DNA of 64,000 nucleotides, taken from contig AP025580.1 of NCBI GenBank assembly GCA_022846035.1, positions 1,364,001-1,428,000 of the forward strand, written 5' to 3'. The stretch comes from Christensenellaceae bacterium. GTDB taxonomy: Bacteria; Bacillota; Clostridia; Christensenellales; Christensenellaceae. Shown one piece after another: positions 27,088 through 36,403 of the stretch. The position numbers were made by a program, and so were the translations under genes. Within the stretch, counting starts at the first letter, position 1. The number at the start of each line of letters is the position of its first letter. The notes below the pieces were generated by a model, which did not search any database, was not told where the DNA came from, and saw only the letters and a program-made list of their open reading frames with translations.

Positions 27088-27700
27088 GGTGTGTATTGAT
27101 TTTGCTGCGCATGGATGCAAGGATCTTCTTTTCTACTTTTGATATGTAAGATTGGGATACTCCCAGTAAATGTGCAACTTCCTTTTGCGTTTTCTCCGGA
27201 TACCCTTTGAGGCCAAACCGGTAATTGACAATCTCCTGCTGCTGTGGCGGCAAGTACAAAAGCATAGCCTCCAATATTTTACGGTTTTCTTCTCTTTCCA
27301 CGACATTCCAGACAGTATCAGCGTCCGTGCCCAGTATTCCATCCAACTTAAGATCGTTGTTTTCTTCCTCCATCGTCGTCATCCGTTGATCCAATGACAC
27401 TTCTCGGGACGCGTATGCATTGCTGCGAAGATACATCAACATCTCATTTTTGATGCAGGTAGACGCATATGTACTGAACTTCACATTTTTACTTTCGTCA
27501 AAACTTTCGACAGCTTTGATAAGACCAATGCTACCCACAGAGACTAAATCCTCCTGCCTTGTACGATGATTGGCATATTTGCGGGCAAGCATCGTCACAA
27601 GATCGAGGTTATCTTCAATCATTTCATCTTTTACATTAGTTCCGGATTTTTCTTTTTCCGGCTCTTCCGTTTTTCGGGAAATGACAGAAACTTCTTTCAT
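27077..27700 (-). CDS. Sporulation-type sigma factor (SigE/SigK group) without pro-sequence
   Basis: 207 residues. Region 2 reads EDLVSVGSIGLIKAVESF and YASTCIKNEMLMYLRSN. Regions 3-4 end with EKTQKEVAHLLGVSQSYIS, the helix-turn-helix. The closest pattern is SigE/SigK. It lies directly after ftsZ, the place of spoIIGA-sigE-sigG in spore formers, but spoIIGA is absent. The N-terminus before DNLDLVTMLARKY has only about 29 residues, all hydrophilic, so the usual membrane pro-sequence and most of region 1.2 are missing. The SD is weak (GGAG 13 nt upstream). It is a sigma factor with good certainty; a sporulation role is uncertain. Confidence 0.85.
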   Translation of the reverse strand: MKEVSVISRKTEEPEKEKSGTNVKDEMIEDNLDLVTMLARKYANHRTRQEDLVSVGSIGLIKAVESFDESKNVKFSTYASTCIKNEMLMYLRSNAYASREVSLDQRMTTMEEENNDLKLDGILGTDADTVWNVVEREENRKILEAMLLYLPPQQQEIVNYRFGLKGYPEKTQKEVAHLLGVSQSYISKVEKKILASMRSKINTHQST

Positions 27701-27736
27701 GCTTTAACAAATGCTCCATTTCATTTATCTGATATA

Positions 27737-27781
27737 ATCATATCATGCGATATTTGCATTATTTTGTCGTTTTATGTCGTA
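27737..27781 (-). promoter_or_regulatory. Possible activated promoter with Spo0A-like boxes upstream of the sigma gene
   Basis: Extended -10 TGATATGAT (27737-27745) has no -35 hexamer. Two direct repeats TGTCGT on the plus strand, 10 bp apart (27765-27770 and 27775-27780), lie at about the -35 position and just upstream. Each matches the Spo0A box TGTCGAA at 6 of 7 bases, and the layout recalls the Spo0A-activated spoIIG promoter. The link to Spo0A is inferred. Confidence 0.45.
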
Positions 27782-27834
27782 TGTTTTAATGAATAAGCAT
27801 TTATTTTAATGAAATCAATTGATTTTTGCACAAC

Positions 27835-27867
27835 AAAAAAACTTCCCATACTCATGGGAAGTTTTTT
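27835..27867 (-). terminator. Strong terminator after ftsZ
   Basis: A 14-bp perfect stem with a 4-nt loop (core ACTTCCCAT/ATGGGAAGT) flanked by A- and T-runs, so it could work in both directions. It separates ftsZ from the sigma gene. Confidence 0.93.
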
Positions 27868-27878
27868 CATTCATAGCT

Positions 27879-29117
27879 TTAATAATCACTGCGGTTCCTT
27901 CTGGGTTTCTTTTTCAGGAAAGACGGGATCTCCAAATCCTCGTCGCCAAACATATCCAGTCCGCTGCTGTCGGCATTGCTGCCAGACCCCATTGACTGCG
28001 GCTCGGGAACATCAAACGAAGGCTTTCTTCTGCTTGCCGGCGAAGAAAACGGCTCTACATCGAGCGGTTCATCATCTGTAAAACTGATCGTTTCTTTCAG
28101 CTTCGGCTTGCCGGATGCGTCGATCCTGTTATCCGCAGAAACATTTCCCGCTTCCTGCGGCTGCGCGTCAAAACCCGTAGCGATAACGGTAATGCGCACT
28201 TCATCGTCCAGCGACGGATCGATGCACACGCCGAAAAATACATCTGCCTCAGGATCCGCACTTTCCTGAATAATCTTGGCAGCTTCCTGAATTTCGTACA
28301 TTCCCAGCGACGGGTCGCCCGTCACATTAAAGATGATCCCGCGCGCTCCCTCAATCGTCGTATCGAGAAGCGGGCTGTTAATTGCCTGTTTCGCGGCTTC
28401 CACGGTTTTGTTCTCGCCGTAGCCGATTCCGATACCCATATGGGCAACGCCGCGAAGCGTCATTACTTTCTTCACATCGGCGAAGTCCAGATTAATAAGC
28501 GCCGGTTTGCCGATCAGGTCAATAATGCCCTGAATTCCCTGACGCAGCACATCGTCCGCCACGCGGAACGCGTCCACAAGCGGCGTATCCTTGCCCACCG
28601 TATTGAGCAGCTTATCGTTCGGTATCGTGACAATCGTATCCACTACCGATTTCAGCGTTTCAAAACCAGCCTCTGCCGCTTTTGCCCTCGGATGCCCCTC
28701 AAACCAAAACGGCTTGGTCACAAATCCGATGGTAAGCGCGTTGGTCTCTTTCGCGATCTCCGCGACTACAGGCGCGGCGCCCGTGCCCGTGCCGCCGCCA
28801 AGGCCGCAGGAAACGAAAACAAGGTCAGAGCCCTTTACAGCCTGCTCCAGTTCTTCACGGCTTTCCTCCGCCGCCTTTCTGCCCGTCTCCGGATCCGCGC
28901 CCGATCCGAGGCCTTTGGTCAGCTTTTCGCCGATCTGGATTTTCTGATCCGCCTTGGACAAGAAAAGCGCCTGTTTATCCGTATTGACGGCAATCAGCTC
29001 TGCACCTTTCACGCCAAATTCTATCATGCGGTTCACAGCGTTATTGCCGGCACCGCCTACACCAAAAACGCGTATTTTTGCGAAATTCTCACTGTTATTG
29101 TCAAATTCGAGTGACAT
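27879..29117 (-). CDS. ftsZ: Cell division protein FtsZ
   Basis: 412 residues; tubulin-like GTPase of the division ring. [10 protein letters not shown] is near residue 21 and the GTP signature [11 protein letters not shown] starts at 107. A variable linker (about 320-390) follows, and the conserved C-terminal peptide [13 protein letters not shown] binds FtsA and other partners. It lies 27 nt after ftsA and ends the dcw transcript at a strong terminator. Confidence 0.98.
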   Translation of the reverse strand: MSLEFDNNSENFAKIRVFGVGGAGNNAVNRMIEFGVKGAELIAVNTDKQALFLSKADQKIQIGEKLTKGLGSGADPETGRKAAEESREELEQAVKGSDLVFVSCGLGGGTGTGAAPVVAEIAKETNALTIGFVTKPFWFEGHPRAKAAEAGFETLKSVVDTIVTIPNDKLLNTVGKDTPLVDAFRVADDVLRQGIQGIIDLIGKPALINLDFADVKKVMTLRGVAHMGIGIGYGENKTVEAAKQAINSPLLDTTIEGARGIIFNVTGDPSLGMYEIQEAAKIIQESADPEADVFFGVCIDPSLDDEVRITVIATGFDAQPQEAGNVSADNRIDASGKPKLKETISFTDDEPLDVEPFSSPASRRKPSFDVPEPQSMGSGSNADSSGLDMFGDEDLEIPSFLKKKPRRNRSDY

Positions 29118-29144
29118 CTATCTTCCTCCTTGAGTGTGAATAAA

Positions 29145-30326
29145 TTATTCAAACAGTATATCCTGGCCCTTACTGAACAGTCCTTTTTTTCTTGTCGGGG
29201 GCTTGCTTTGGATATATCCATCGTACGCATATTGCATAAGCGCATACGCCGAATGCATATCCGGCGGCATGAGCTTTGTATTAGGCACCTTGATCAGGTT
29301 GACCGATCTTCCGGCTACTGCCCGGAAAAAGCTATCGAAGCCTTTCATGAATGCCAGTCCGCCGCCTGTCAGGTAAATTTCAATTTTTCTGCCGATATTG
29401 CTTTCCAGCCTAGACATCACTTTGCCGATGTGCAAAATCAGATGTTCTACCCTGGAATCAATAATTTCCTTTAACAGATCATACGGATATTTTTTTAATT
29501 TCCCGTCCGAATTCTTAGCGAACAACTGCGAAATACTGTTGTTATCCGAGAGCCCGAACGTATATCTTCTCTTTAACTGCTCCGCCGTATCCCCTTCCAC
29601 TTTCATCGCGTAGGCAATATCGCTGGCAATATGCCCGCCGCCCATCGGGATTGTCGTAAAAAACAAGAGCGAATCCCCATAAACAAGCGATACATTGGTA
29701 CTATAATAACCGATATCGACCAAAACCGCAAGGGAATCGCGTTTGTCTTCAGGCAGCAGGTACAACGCCTCGGCAAGCGGTTCCGGTATAAAATAATCCA
29801 CACGTACGCCCAAATGATTTAACAGGTCCATTGCGTCGTTCAGAAAAAATTTATTTGCAAGCGTAAAGGATACGCACCCGCGCAGCCGTTTGGAGGGAAC
29901 GTCATAAGGTTCCAGATAGACGTTATTATCGTCAAGCAAGAACCACGCCGGCCACTCGTGAACCAGCGTCAAGTCCGACATAATATCGAAATTTCTTGCC
30001 TTTTCAATCAATAAATCAATATCGCGTTCCGCAACGCGCCCCTTAACCGGCACCTGCGCTTTTCTGTTAATCACTTTAATAAAGGCGCCCGGAATTCCAA
30101 CGTCCGCATTCCTGATACGAAATCCTGCCTGCCTTTCGCAGGATTCCAGCGCCTGCTCGACAGCGCCGATCACTTCCTTGGAATCTACCCAGTTCGTCTT
30201 TTTGATACCGGCATAAGGAATTTGGGAATAACCAAGAACTTCCAGCCCCATACGCTGCTTTTTCTCAGCAACCACACATGCTATTTTAGAAGTTCCAAAC
30301 TCAATTACCGTTTTGAAATCTCTCAT
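29145..30326 (-). CDS. ftsA: FtsA-like actin-family division protein
   Basis: 393 residues, upstream of ftsZ, where FtsA belongs. Actin-like fold: phosphate 1 motif EFGTSKIACVV (9-19), an SHS2-like insert (about 85-165), GGHIASDIA (about 230-238) and the adenosine motif LTGGGLAFMKGF (about 320). The phosphate 2 loop reads DIGYYSTN (204-211), where FtsA usually has DIGGGTTD. The C-terminus (RKKGLFSKGQDILFE) is a weak candidate for the membrane-binding helix. It tethers FtsZ to the membrane in the family. Position supports FtsA; the divergent loop also resembles PilM-type relatives. Confidence 0.85.
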   Translation of the reverse strand: MRDFKTVIEFGTSKIACVVAEKKQRMGLEVLGYSQIPYAGIKKTNWVDSKEVIGAVEQALESCERQAGFRIRNADVGIPGAFIKVINRKAQVPVKGRVAERDIDLLIEKARNFDIMSDLTLVHEWPAWFLLDDNNVYLEPYDVPSKRLRGCVSFTLANKFFLNDAMDLLNHLGVRVDYFIPEPLAEALYLLPEDKRDSLAVLVDIGYYSTNVSLVYGDSLLFFTTIPMGGGHIASDIAYAMKVEGDTAEQLKRRYTFGLSDNNSISQLFAKNSDGKLKKYPYDLLKEIIDSRVEHLILHIGKVMSRLESNIGRKIEIYLTGGGLAFMKGFDSFFRAVAGRSVNLIKVPNTKLMPPDMHSAYALMQYAYDGYIQSKPPTRKKGLFSKGQDILFE

Positions 30327-30383
30327 TCAAAAACCAACCTTCAGGCATTCTTTTCCTGCAGCTTATAAATCGCCATTTTTTTT

Positions 30384-30392
30384 ATCATATCA
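30384..30392 (-). promoter_or_regulatory. Extended -10 promoter of ftsA-ftsZ
   Basis: TGATATGAT on the minus strand, preceded by an A/T-rich stretch without a good -35, in the 172-nt gap between ftsQ and ftsA. The rest of the gap is very A+T-rich; it holds the inverted repeat TTGCAA-TT-TTGCAA (30443-30456) and no gene. Confidence 0.5.
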
Positions 30393-30498
30393 CAATTCAA
30401 AAAAAAACAAAACACTTTTATATAATATATGTCATAATTTCGTTGCAATTTTGCAATCAAAGAACAAATATCAACAACAGTATTTTGCTTCTTTCCTT

Positions 30499-31326
30499 TT
30501 ATTCCTGTATTTCCGGCGACGCTGTCGTATCCGGTTCGCTTGTCGGTTCAGTCGGTGCGCCCGTACCTGCGGTTTGCGCCGCCGTACCGTCCGTCATCCG
30601 GTAAGTGCCGTTCGTGCCGCTCGTCACGTCATAAACGCCGCTTGTATTCCCATCGGATGCCAGTTTTGGCAGCATTTTTTTGATCCATTTCATTTTATCG
30701 CTTATCTTATCCGATTGTCCGAACTTGATCGTCATCCCGTCATAGGACTGCATTTTAATATTGTTAATGTCCGAAAGGTCGATCGTCGAAATCGTTGCAA
30801 ACAGCTCCTTCGTTTCCATTTCTTTCAGAAGATCCGATAATACCGATATTTTAAAGGTGTCCTCTGTATCGATCATTTTTCCCAAATTGACCGAGTTGAT
30901 CGTGATTCCGCTCACCACAGGATACTGTTGTTCTGGCTGCTCATCCAGAATCTCCAGCACGTTTGCCTCGCCGTCGACCAGCAAATACTTATCCGCATAA
31001 AGAATCAGCGCCTTTGGCGTACGCTCCGTTACGTTGATCACCAGAGTTTTGGGATACGCCTTAACAATGCCGTCCACCTGCAGATATGGCTCCGCCTCGA
31101 TATTCTCCTTAATTTGCTCCGTGTCTACCAGAAACATATGCGTCTTGGGCGGAACGTCCGCTAGCTTCACGACATAACTTACGTCATATTGGGCGGTTCC
31201 TTTCACTTCGACATCCTCAACCTGAAAATAAACATAAATAAAGTAACCTGCCCCCGCAAGTATCAATATTGTCAAAACAACTGCCAAAATAGTTTTTCCC
31301 ACGCTGTGTTTGTGTTGTTTCTTCAT
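30499..31326 (-). CDS. ftsQ: Cell division protein FtsQ/DivIB
   Basis: 275 residues; bitopic membrane protein of the FtsQLB divisome subcomplex. A short basic cytoplasmic N-terminus and one membrane helix (about 12-32) are followed by the POTRA domain (VEDVEVKGTAQYDVSYVV onward) and the FtsQ beta domain (about 105-215). The Ser/Thr/Pro-rich tail ends the protein. It lies 9 nt after ftsW; murG, which often sits between them, is not there. Confidence 0.93.
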   Translation of the reverse strand: MKKQHKHSVGKTILAVVLTILILAGAGYFIYVYFQVEDVEVKGTAQYDVSYVVKLADVPPKTHMFLVDTEQIKENIEAEPYLQVDGIVKAYPKTLVINVTERTPKALILYADKYLLVDGEANVLEILDEQPEQQYPVVSGITINSVNLGKMIDTEDTFKISVLSDLLKEMETKELFATISTIDLSDINNIKMQSYDGMTIKFGQSDKISDKMKWIKKMLPKLASDGNTSGVYDVTSGTNGTYRMTDGTAAQTAGTGAPTEPTSEPDTTASPEIQE

Positions 31327-31335
31327 CCTTTACTC

Positions 31336-32487
31336 TTACTCCTCTGCCCTTTTGGCCATCATAATACGCCGCGATTGTTTTGATATATTAAGCATGATTC
31401 CTATCATACTCATAAAGATCACAAGCGATGAACTTCCATAACTGATAAACGGCAGCGAGACCCCCGTAGGCGGCAGCGAAGCCGTTACAACCCCTACATT
31501 AATGATTACCTGCAGCGCAATTACCGTTGTGACCCCCGTCGCGAGCATCGTTCCAAAAAGGTCCGGCGCTTGCGCGGCAGTCTTGATTCCCCGATAAACC
31601 AGGAAAACAAACAGTGCCAGCAATATAATCGCACCGATCAGGCCCAATTCTTCGGCTATAATCGCAAAAATGAAATCTGATTCCCCATACGGAAGCCAGG
31701 AAAGCTTTTGCGTGCCATTGCCGATCCCCTGCCCGAACAATCCGCCCGCACCGATCCCATAAAGCGATTGCACGACCTGGTATCCGCCTCCTGAAGCATT
31801 CTGCCACGGGTCGAGGAAAGTCGTGATTCGGTCCACGCGATAATCTTTCATCATCATGAGCGCAAAACCGCCGGCAACGCCTACGCCGCCCAGCGCCAGC
31901 AAATGCCACGCTTTCGCTCCCCCTACAAATATCATAATAAACGTCAGCGCGCAAAGCACGATGATCGCCGAAAAATTCGGCTGCAAATAAAGCAGGATAC
32001 AAATGGGTATCAGGGCCAAAAGCGGCGGTATCACGCCGTAACGAAAAGTATTCATTCTGTTGCGGTTCACATAAATCGCCGAAGAAATAAAAACAATGAG
32101 CGCCACCTTTGCGATTTCCGCGGGCTGCAGGCTGGGAAGCGGCCCGATTTCTATCCACCGCGAAGAACCGTTGATGTTCTTGCCAATCCCCGGAATAAAA
32201 ACCGCCACAAGGCACAGCCCAGCAACCACCAGCAATAGGTACTTGAACTTTATGAGCTTCTTATAATCAAAGAGCATAAAGAAAATCATAAAAACCAGCC
32301 CAATCGCCGCGCCGATCAATTGCTTTTTGAACAAAGCAAGCCCGTCATAGCCGTATAGCGATGACGACTGCGCCATATAATAGCTTGCGCTGAAAACCAT
32401 CAGCAAACCGTATGCGATTAAGATCAGTGTCACGATCAATAATGAATAATCAATCGACCCCTTCTGCAGGAGATTCGTTTTCCGCAT
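31336..32487 (-). CDS. ftsW: SEDS peptidoglycan glycosyltransferase FtsW
   Basis: 383 residues with about ten membrane helices. SEDS landmarks: NGSSRWIEIGPLPSLQPAEIAK (broken here as NGSSRW and LQPAEIAK), LYLQPNFSA, GQGIGNGTQKLSWLPYGESDFIFA (key part LPYGESDFIFA), and a late PFISYGSSSLV. Polymerises lipid II at the septum with a class B PBP partner. It is adjacent to murD (1 nt) and ftsQ. FtsW and SpoVE cannot be told apart by sequence alone. Confidence 0.94.
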   Translation of the reverse strand: MRKTNLLQKGSIDYSLLIVTLILIAYGLLMVFSASYYMAQSSSLYGYDGLALFKKQLIGAAIGLVFMIFFMLFDYKKLIKFKYLLLVVAGLCLVAVFIPGIGKNINGSSRWIEIGPLPSLQPAEIAKVALIVFISSAIYVNRNRMNTFRYGVIPPLLALIPICILLYLQPNFSAIIVLCALTFIMIFVGGAKAWHLLALGGVGVAGGFALMMMKDYRVDRITTFLDPWQNASGGGYQVVQSLYGIGAGGLFGQGIGNGTQKLSWLPYGESDFIFAIIAEELGLIGAIILLALFVFLVYRGIKTAAQAPDLFGTMLATGVTTVIALQVIINVGVVTASLPPTGVSLPFISYGSSSLVIFMSMIGIMLNISKQSRRIMMAKRAEE

Positions 32488-32488
32488 T

Positions 32489-33844
32489 CTATAAACCTTT
32501 CACGATTTCCTTGAACACACGTCCCCGCTGCTCAAAGTTCTCAAACATATCCCAACTCGCGCAGGCCGGTGAAAGCAAGACGTTATCGCCCGGCTCGGCA
32601 ATGCTGTAAGCCTTTAGCACCGCATCCTCAAACCCATTCGCCTTGATATAATTCTCATAACCGCAGGCGCGCGCCGCGTCGATAATCTTCTGCGCCGTAT
32701 CTCCCAGCACCAAAACGGCTTTAATCATAGGAGTAAATTCCATAAATAAAGGCACAAAATCATTCTTTTTATCATAACCGCCTAAAATCAGCACCGTAGG
32801 CTCCGTCATCGCGTGGATGGCGTTGATCGTCGCATCCGGATTCGTTCCTTTCGAATCGTTGATAAAGGATACGCCGTTTACCTTGCGCACAAACTCGATG
32901 CGATGCTCTACTCCTGGGAAAGTACGCAGCGTGTCCGCTACCACCTCTGTCGAAATACCGTAAAGACACGCGAGCGCGGTGGCTGCCAGCGCGTTTTCAA
33001 GATTATGCTTGCCGGGGATATGCAATTCTTTGGCCGGCATAATTACTCTTTCCACGCCGTCTACCGCAAAGCAAATGCTCCCGTCCCGCAGGTAAGCGCC
33101 GTTTTGCAGTATCTCCTCTGTGCTAAACCAGAAAACACGCGCCTTGATCGCATCCGCTAATTCCCGCACAATCTTATTGTCATAATTGAGCACGCAAAAA
33201 TCCTCAGCCCTTTGATTTTTGAAAATCTTCGCCTTGGCCGCAATATAATTTTCCATGGTACCGTAACGGTCCAGGTGGTCTTCCGTAATATTGAGAATCG
33301 CGCTCTCTTTCGGCTGGTACGTATCAATCGTATCCAGTTGCAGCGCCGCCGTCTCGGCGACAACAACATCGCCCGGATGCGTCTTAAGTGCTTCCTGTGT
33401 GATCGGCACGCCTATATTCCCCAGCACATGCGTATGGATGCCCGCGTTTTTAAATATCTCGCCGGTGAGCGCAGTCGTCGTCGTTTTCCCGTTGGTACCC
33501 GTTATCGCAATGAAATCCGCTTTTGAGACGGAAAAACCCAGCTCGATCTCCGCAATCACAGGTTTATGAAGCTCATAGGCCCGTTTAATGAACGGAAGAC
33601 CGAGCGGCACGCCCGGACTCAGAACGAGCATATCCATTTCTGCCACTTTATCGGTCGGGTCGATCCCCAGCATATCGTGATACTGGTAACCGTCCAGCTC
33701 TTTTAATAATTCGGCAGGGATGTCCTCGCGCCGCTTTACGTCATAAATCGTTACATCCGCGCCCAAAGCGCACAAAAGCGCCGCAGAAGAAACGCCGCTT
33801 TTTGCCATCCCTATCACCAGGACTTTTTTATCTTTGTATTCCAT
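32489..33844 (-). CDS. murD: UDP-N-acetylmuramoyl-L-alanine:D-glutamate ligase
   Basis: 451 residues from ATG at 33844, chosen because GGAGGAGG lies 5 nt upstream; the longest frame begins 7 codons earlier. It adds D-Glu to UDP-MurNAc-L-Ala. The N-terminal UDP-binding GMAKSGVSSA, the ATP loop ITGTNGKTTTTAL, and the C-terminal ligase domain with NDSKGTNPDAT are all intact. It lies between mraY and ftsW. Confidence 0.97.
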   Translation of the reverse strand: MEYKDKKVLVIGMAKSGVSSAALLCALGADVTIYDVKRREDIPAELLKELDGYQYHDMLGIDPTDKVAEMDMLVLSPGVPLGLPFIKRAYELHKPVIAEIELGFSVSKADFIAITGTNGKTTTTALTGEIFKNAGIHTHVLGNIGVPITQEALKTHPGDVVVAETAALQLDTIDTYQPKESAILNITEDHLDRYGTMENYIAAKAKIFKNQRAEDFCVLNYDNKIVRELADAIKARVFWFSTEEILQNGAYLRDGSICFAVDGVERVIMPAKELHIPGKHNLENALAATALACLYGISTEVVADTLRTFPGVEHRIEFVRKVNGVSFINDSKGTNPDATINAIHAMTEPTVLILGGYDKKNDFVPLFMEFTPMIKAVLVLGDTAQKIIDAARACGYENYIKANGFEDAVLKAYSIAEPGDNVLLSPACASWDMFENFEQRGRVFKEIVKGL

Positions 33845-33861
33845 TCCAGCCTCCTCCAAAG

Positions 33862-34866
33862 TCACGCAAAGAATAACAATAGACTTCCCACGCTAAAGAG
33901 CATCGTTGCAATCATGTATCCTGCGACAACTTTCGTTTCGTGGGCGCCCGCCAACTCAAAATGATGGTGCAAGGGAGCCATACGGAACACACGCTTGCCG
34001 CGCAGTTTAAACGATCCTACCTGAATGATGACGGAAATTGCCGACAATACAAACATAAAGCCCATGATAGGCAGGAACAACTGCATTTCCGTCGCAATGC
34101 CCATTGCGGTTAATGCGGCTCCCAAAAGGAAAGAGCCGGTATCTCCCATAAACACTTTGGCCGGATAGGCATTGAAGCACAAAAAAGCGATACACGTGCC
34201 CATCACCGCCGCCGCGAACATAGTCATATTGGACATATCCGCTTGTATTTCCGGACTGATCATCGCCGCTCCCAGTACGCTGAAAATAAAAATCAGCAGG
34301 AAAGTTGCAGAATTGATCAGGGTAATCCCCGTGGCAAGACCGTCAAGCCCATCCGTCAAATTCACGCTGTTCACCATGGCAATCAGCACAAACATCGTGA
34401 AAGGTATAAACCCTGCTCCAAGCTGCCATTCCGTTCCGGCGATCGGTAAATAGATCGTTTTGATGTCCAGCCAAAAATATGCCATGCATGAAATCACGGC
34501 AGCCGCGACAAGCTGAAACACAATCTTCTGCCACGCGCGCAATCCCAATGAACGTTTTTTAAAAAGCTTTAAGCCGTCATCCAAAAAACCGATCACCGCA
34601 AAGGCCAGTACCGTCACGATCGCAAAGACGGTATAGCGCATATCTCCCGACGAAAAAACAAAGCTTCCACAGACAATGCCGATCATCATAATCACGCCGC
34701 CCATTGTCGGCGTGCCTTCCTTTACCAGATGTGTCTGCGGCCCGTCATCCCTTACGTGCTGCCCTGCTTTTGCTTTTCTCAAAAGCGGTATTATTATTTT
34801 AGCCGCAACGAATGTTATTGCAAACGAAATCAGTATTGTGAATAACATGTTTATCATGAAGTCCAT
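33862..34866 (-). CDS. mraY: Phospho-MurNAc-pentapeptide-transferase
   Basis: 334 residues with about ten membrane helices; makes lipid I on the inner face of the membrane. Conserved loops: GTPTMGG (about 52), DDGLKLFKKR with the catalytic aspartates, NLTDGLDGLATG (about 170) and MGDTGSFLLGA, then APLHHHFE. The start overlaps the murE 3' end by 13 nt, so translation is coupled. murF normally precedes mraY and is absent. Confidence 0.97.
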   Translation of the reverse strand: MDFMINMLFTILISFAITFVAAKIIIPLLRKAKAGQHVRDDGPQTHLVKEGTPTMGGVIMMIGIVCGSFVFSSGDMRYTVFAIVTVLAFAVIGFLDDGLKLFKKRSLGLRAWQKIVFQLVAAAVISCMAYFWLDIKTIYLPIAGTEWQLGAGFIPFTMFVLIAMVNSVNLTDGLDGLATGITLINSATFLLIFIFSVLGAAMISPEIQADMSNMTMFAAAVMGTCIAFLCFNAYPAKVFMGDTGSFLLGAALTAMGIATEMQLFLPIMGFMFVLSAISVIIQVGSFKLRGKRVFRMAPLHHHFELAGAHETKVVAGYMIATMLFSVGSLLLFFA

Positions 34867-36347
34867 AAAGCCTTATTCCTTTTCGTCTTCCTTTTTTCTT
34901 TAAATCCCAGTTCATCCAGGATTTCCGACACAACGACCCTTTCATCAAAATCATGTTTCGCGCCTTTGATTTCCTGATAATCTTCATGCCCTTTTCCCGC
35001 CAGCAAGATGATGTCTTTGGGCTGTGCATGCCTGATCGCCCATTTGATCGCTTCTCTGCGGTCCTCAATACGCGTATATTCGCCGCCCGATTCTTTCATC
35101 CCTTCTTCGATCTGATCGATGATAGCCGCAGGCTCTTCAAAACGGGGATTATCGGATGTCAGTACGGTAAAATCAGAGTAATCCCCCGCTATCCTGCCCA
35201 TGATCGGACGTTTGCCAGCATCCCTGTTGCCGCCACATCCTACAATCGTAACGATGCGCCCCGGCGCAAAGCTTTTGATCGTAGACAAAGCATTTTTTAA
35301 GCTATCCGGCGTATGGGCATAATCAAGGATAATACCGAAATCCTGCCCGCGCGTATTTAAAGGCTGGAAACGTCCTGCAACCGGTTGCATCTCCTTTAAA
35401 CCCTGCTCGATGTAATGGGGATTAATCCCCAGCGCATATGCCGCGACGATTGCGCCCAGCGCATTGTATACGGTAAACTGTCCGGGAATGGCGATTTCTA
35501 TCTTGAGGGTATTGGACCCCATATCCACCGAAAAGCTTGTTCCCTCGTGAGAAATCTCGATTTCCTTGGCCATGTATTGCACAGGCTGCATCACGCTGTA
35601 TTTGATGACCTCGCTTTTCGCCGCCGCCATCATGTTTGCGGCGCTGTCGTCGTCTATGTTGATAACCGATTTCTGCGACTGTTCGAAAAGCAGGCTTTTA
35701 GCATGTATGTAGTTATCCCATGTTTTATGGAAATCCAGATGATCCTGCGTCAAATTCGTAAAAATGCCCACGTCAAAGGCGATCCCAAAAACACGCTTTA
35801 ATTCGAGGGAATGCGAAGACACTTCCATTACGACAATTTCGCAATGGTTGTCCGCCATTTTCTTTAACAGCCTTTGCAGATCAATGGATTCCGGCGTGGT
35901 GCGTTCCGTATGCAATTCCCGCTCGCCGATCATATTGACGATTGTGCCGATAAGCCCTACCTTATATCCCGCATGCTCCGCAATCGACTTCAGCATATAC
36001 GTCGTTGTCGTTTTTCCGTTTGTTCCTGTAACGCCCACCATCGTCATACGCCTTGCGGGATGTCCGAAAAAATTGCATGCCGCAAGCGCCATTGCCTCAC
36101 GGTCGTTTTTTACAATGACCTGTGGGATTTTCAGTTCCGGCTGGTACTCCATCACCACTACCGCAGCCGCGCCTTTGCGTACGGCGTCCGGCGCGTATTT
36201 ATGTCCATCCTCCGCGAAGCCGGCGATACAGAAAAAAAGGTCGCCGCGCTTCACGGTACGGGAGTCATATTTCAGGTCTTTTATATCAATATCTTCGTTG
36301 CTTCTTATGTCACATCTGATACCGCGAAATATTTCAGACAGTCTCAT
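34854..36347 (-). CDS. murE: UDP-MurNAc-tripeptide ligase, meso-diaminopimelate type
   Basis: 497 residues. The ATP loop VTGTNGKTTTTYMLK is near residue 110. ERTTPES marks UDP-MurNAc-dipeptide binding. TSDNPRFEEP (about 400) is the DNPR motif that selects meso-DAP over lysine, so the wall is probably DAP-type. The SD GGAGGT lies 8 nt before the ATG at 36347. A local extended -10 promoter lies just upstream. Confidence 0.96.
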   Translation of the reverse strand: MRLSEIFRGIRCDIRSNEDIDIKDLKYDSRTVKRGDLFFCIAGFAEDGHKYAPDAVRKGAAAVVVMEYQPELKIPQVIVKNDREAMALAACNFFGHPARRMTMVGVTGTNGKTTTTYMLKSIAEHAGYKVGLIGTIVNMIGERELHTERTTPESIDLQRLLKKMADNHCEIVVMEVSSHSLELKRVFGIAFDVGIFTNLTQDHLDFHKTWDNYIHAKSLLFEQSQKSVINIDDDSAANMMAAAKSEVIKYSVMQPVQYMAKEIEISHEGTSFSVDMGSNTLKIEIAIPGQFTVYNALGAIVAAYALGINPHYIEQGLKEMQPVAGRFQPLNTRGQDFGIILDYAHTPDSLKNALSTIKSFAPGRIVTIVGCGGNRDAGKRPIMGRIAGDYSDFTVLTSDNPRFEEPAAIIDQIEEGMKESGGEYTRIEDRREAIKWAIRHAQPKDIILLAGKGHEDYQEIKGAKHDFDERVVVSEILDELGFKEKRKTKRNKALWTS

Positions 36348-36377
36348 TTTTCGTGACCTCCTCTATAAACAAAAAGT

Positions 36378-36386
36378 ATTATACCA
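36378..36386 (-). promoter_or_regulatory. Extended -10 promoter in front of murE
   Basis: TGGTATAAT on the minus strand, with no good -35, in the 56-nt gap between the PBP gene and murE. It may give internal transcription of murE-mraY-murD-ftsW-ftsQ. Confidence 0.5.
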
Positions 36387-36403
36387 CAAAATATTGTATC
36401 CCG

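Noticed and set aside
30327-30498. Possible small RNA or gene in the ftsQ-ftsA gap
   Set aside because: Only A/T-rich sequence, a short inverted repeat and a likely extended -10 promoter were seen; no terminator or coding frame.
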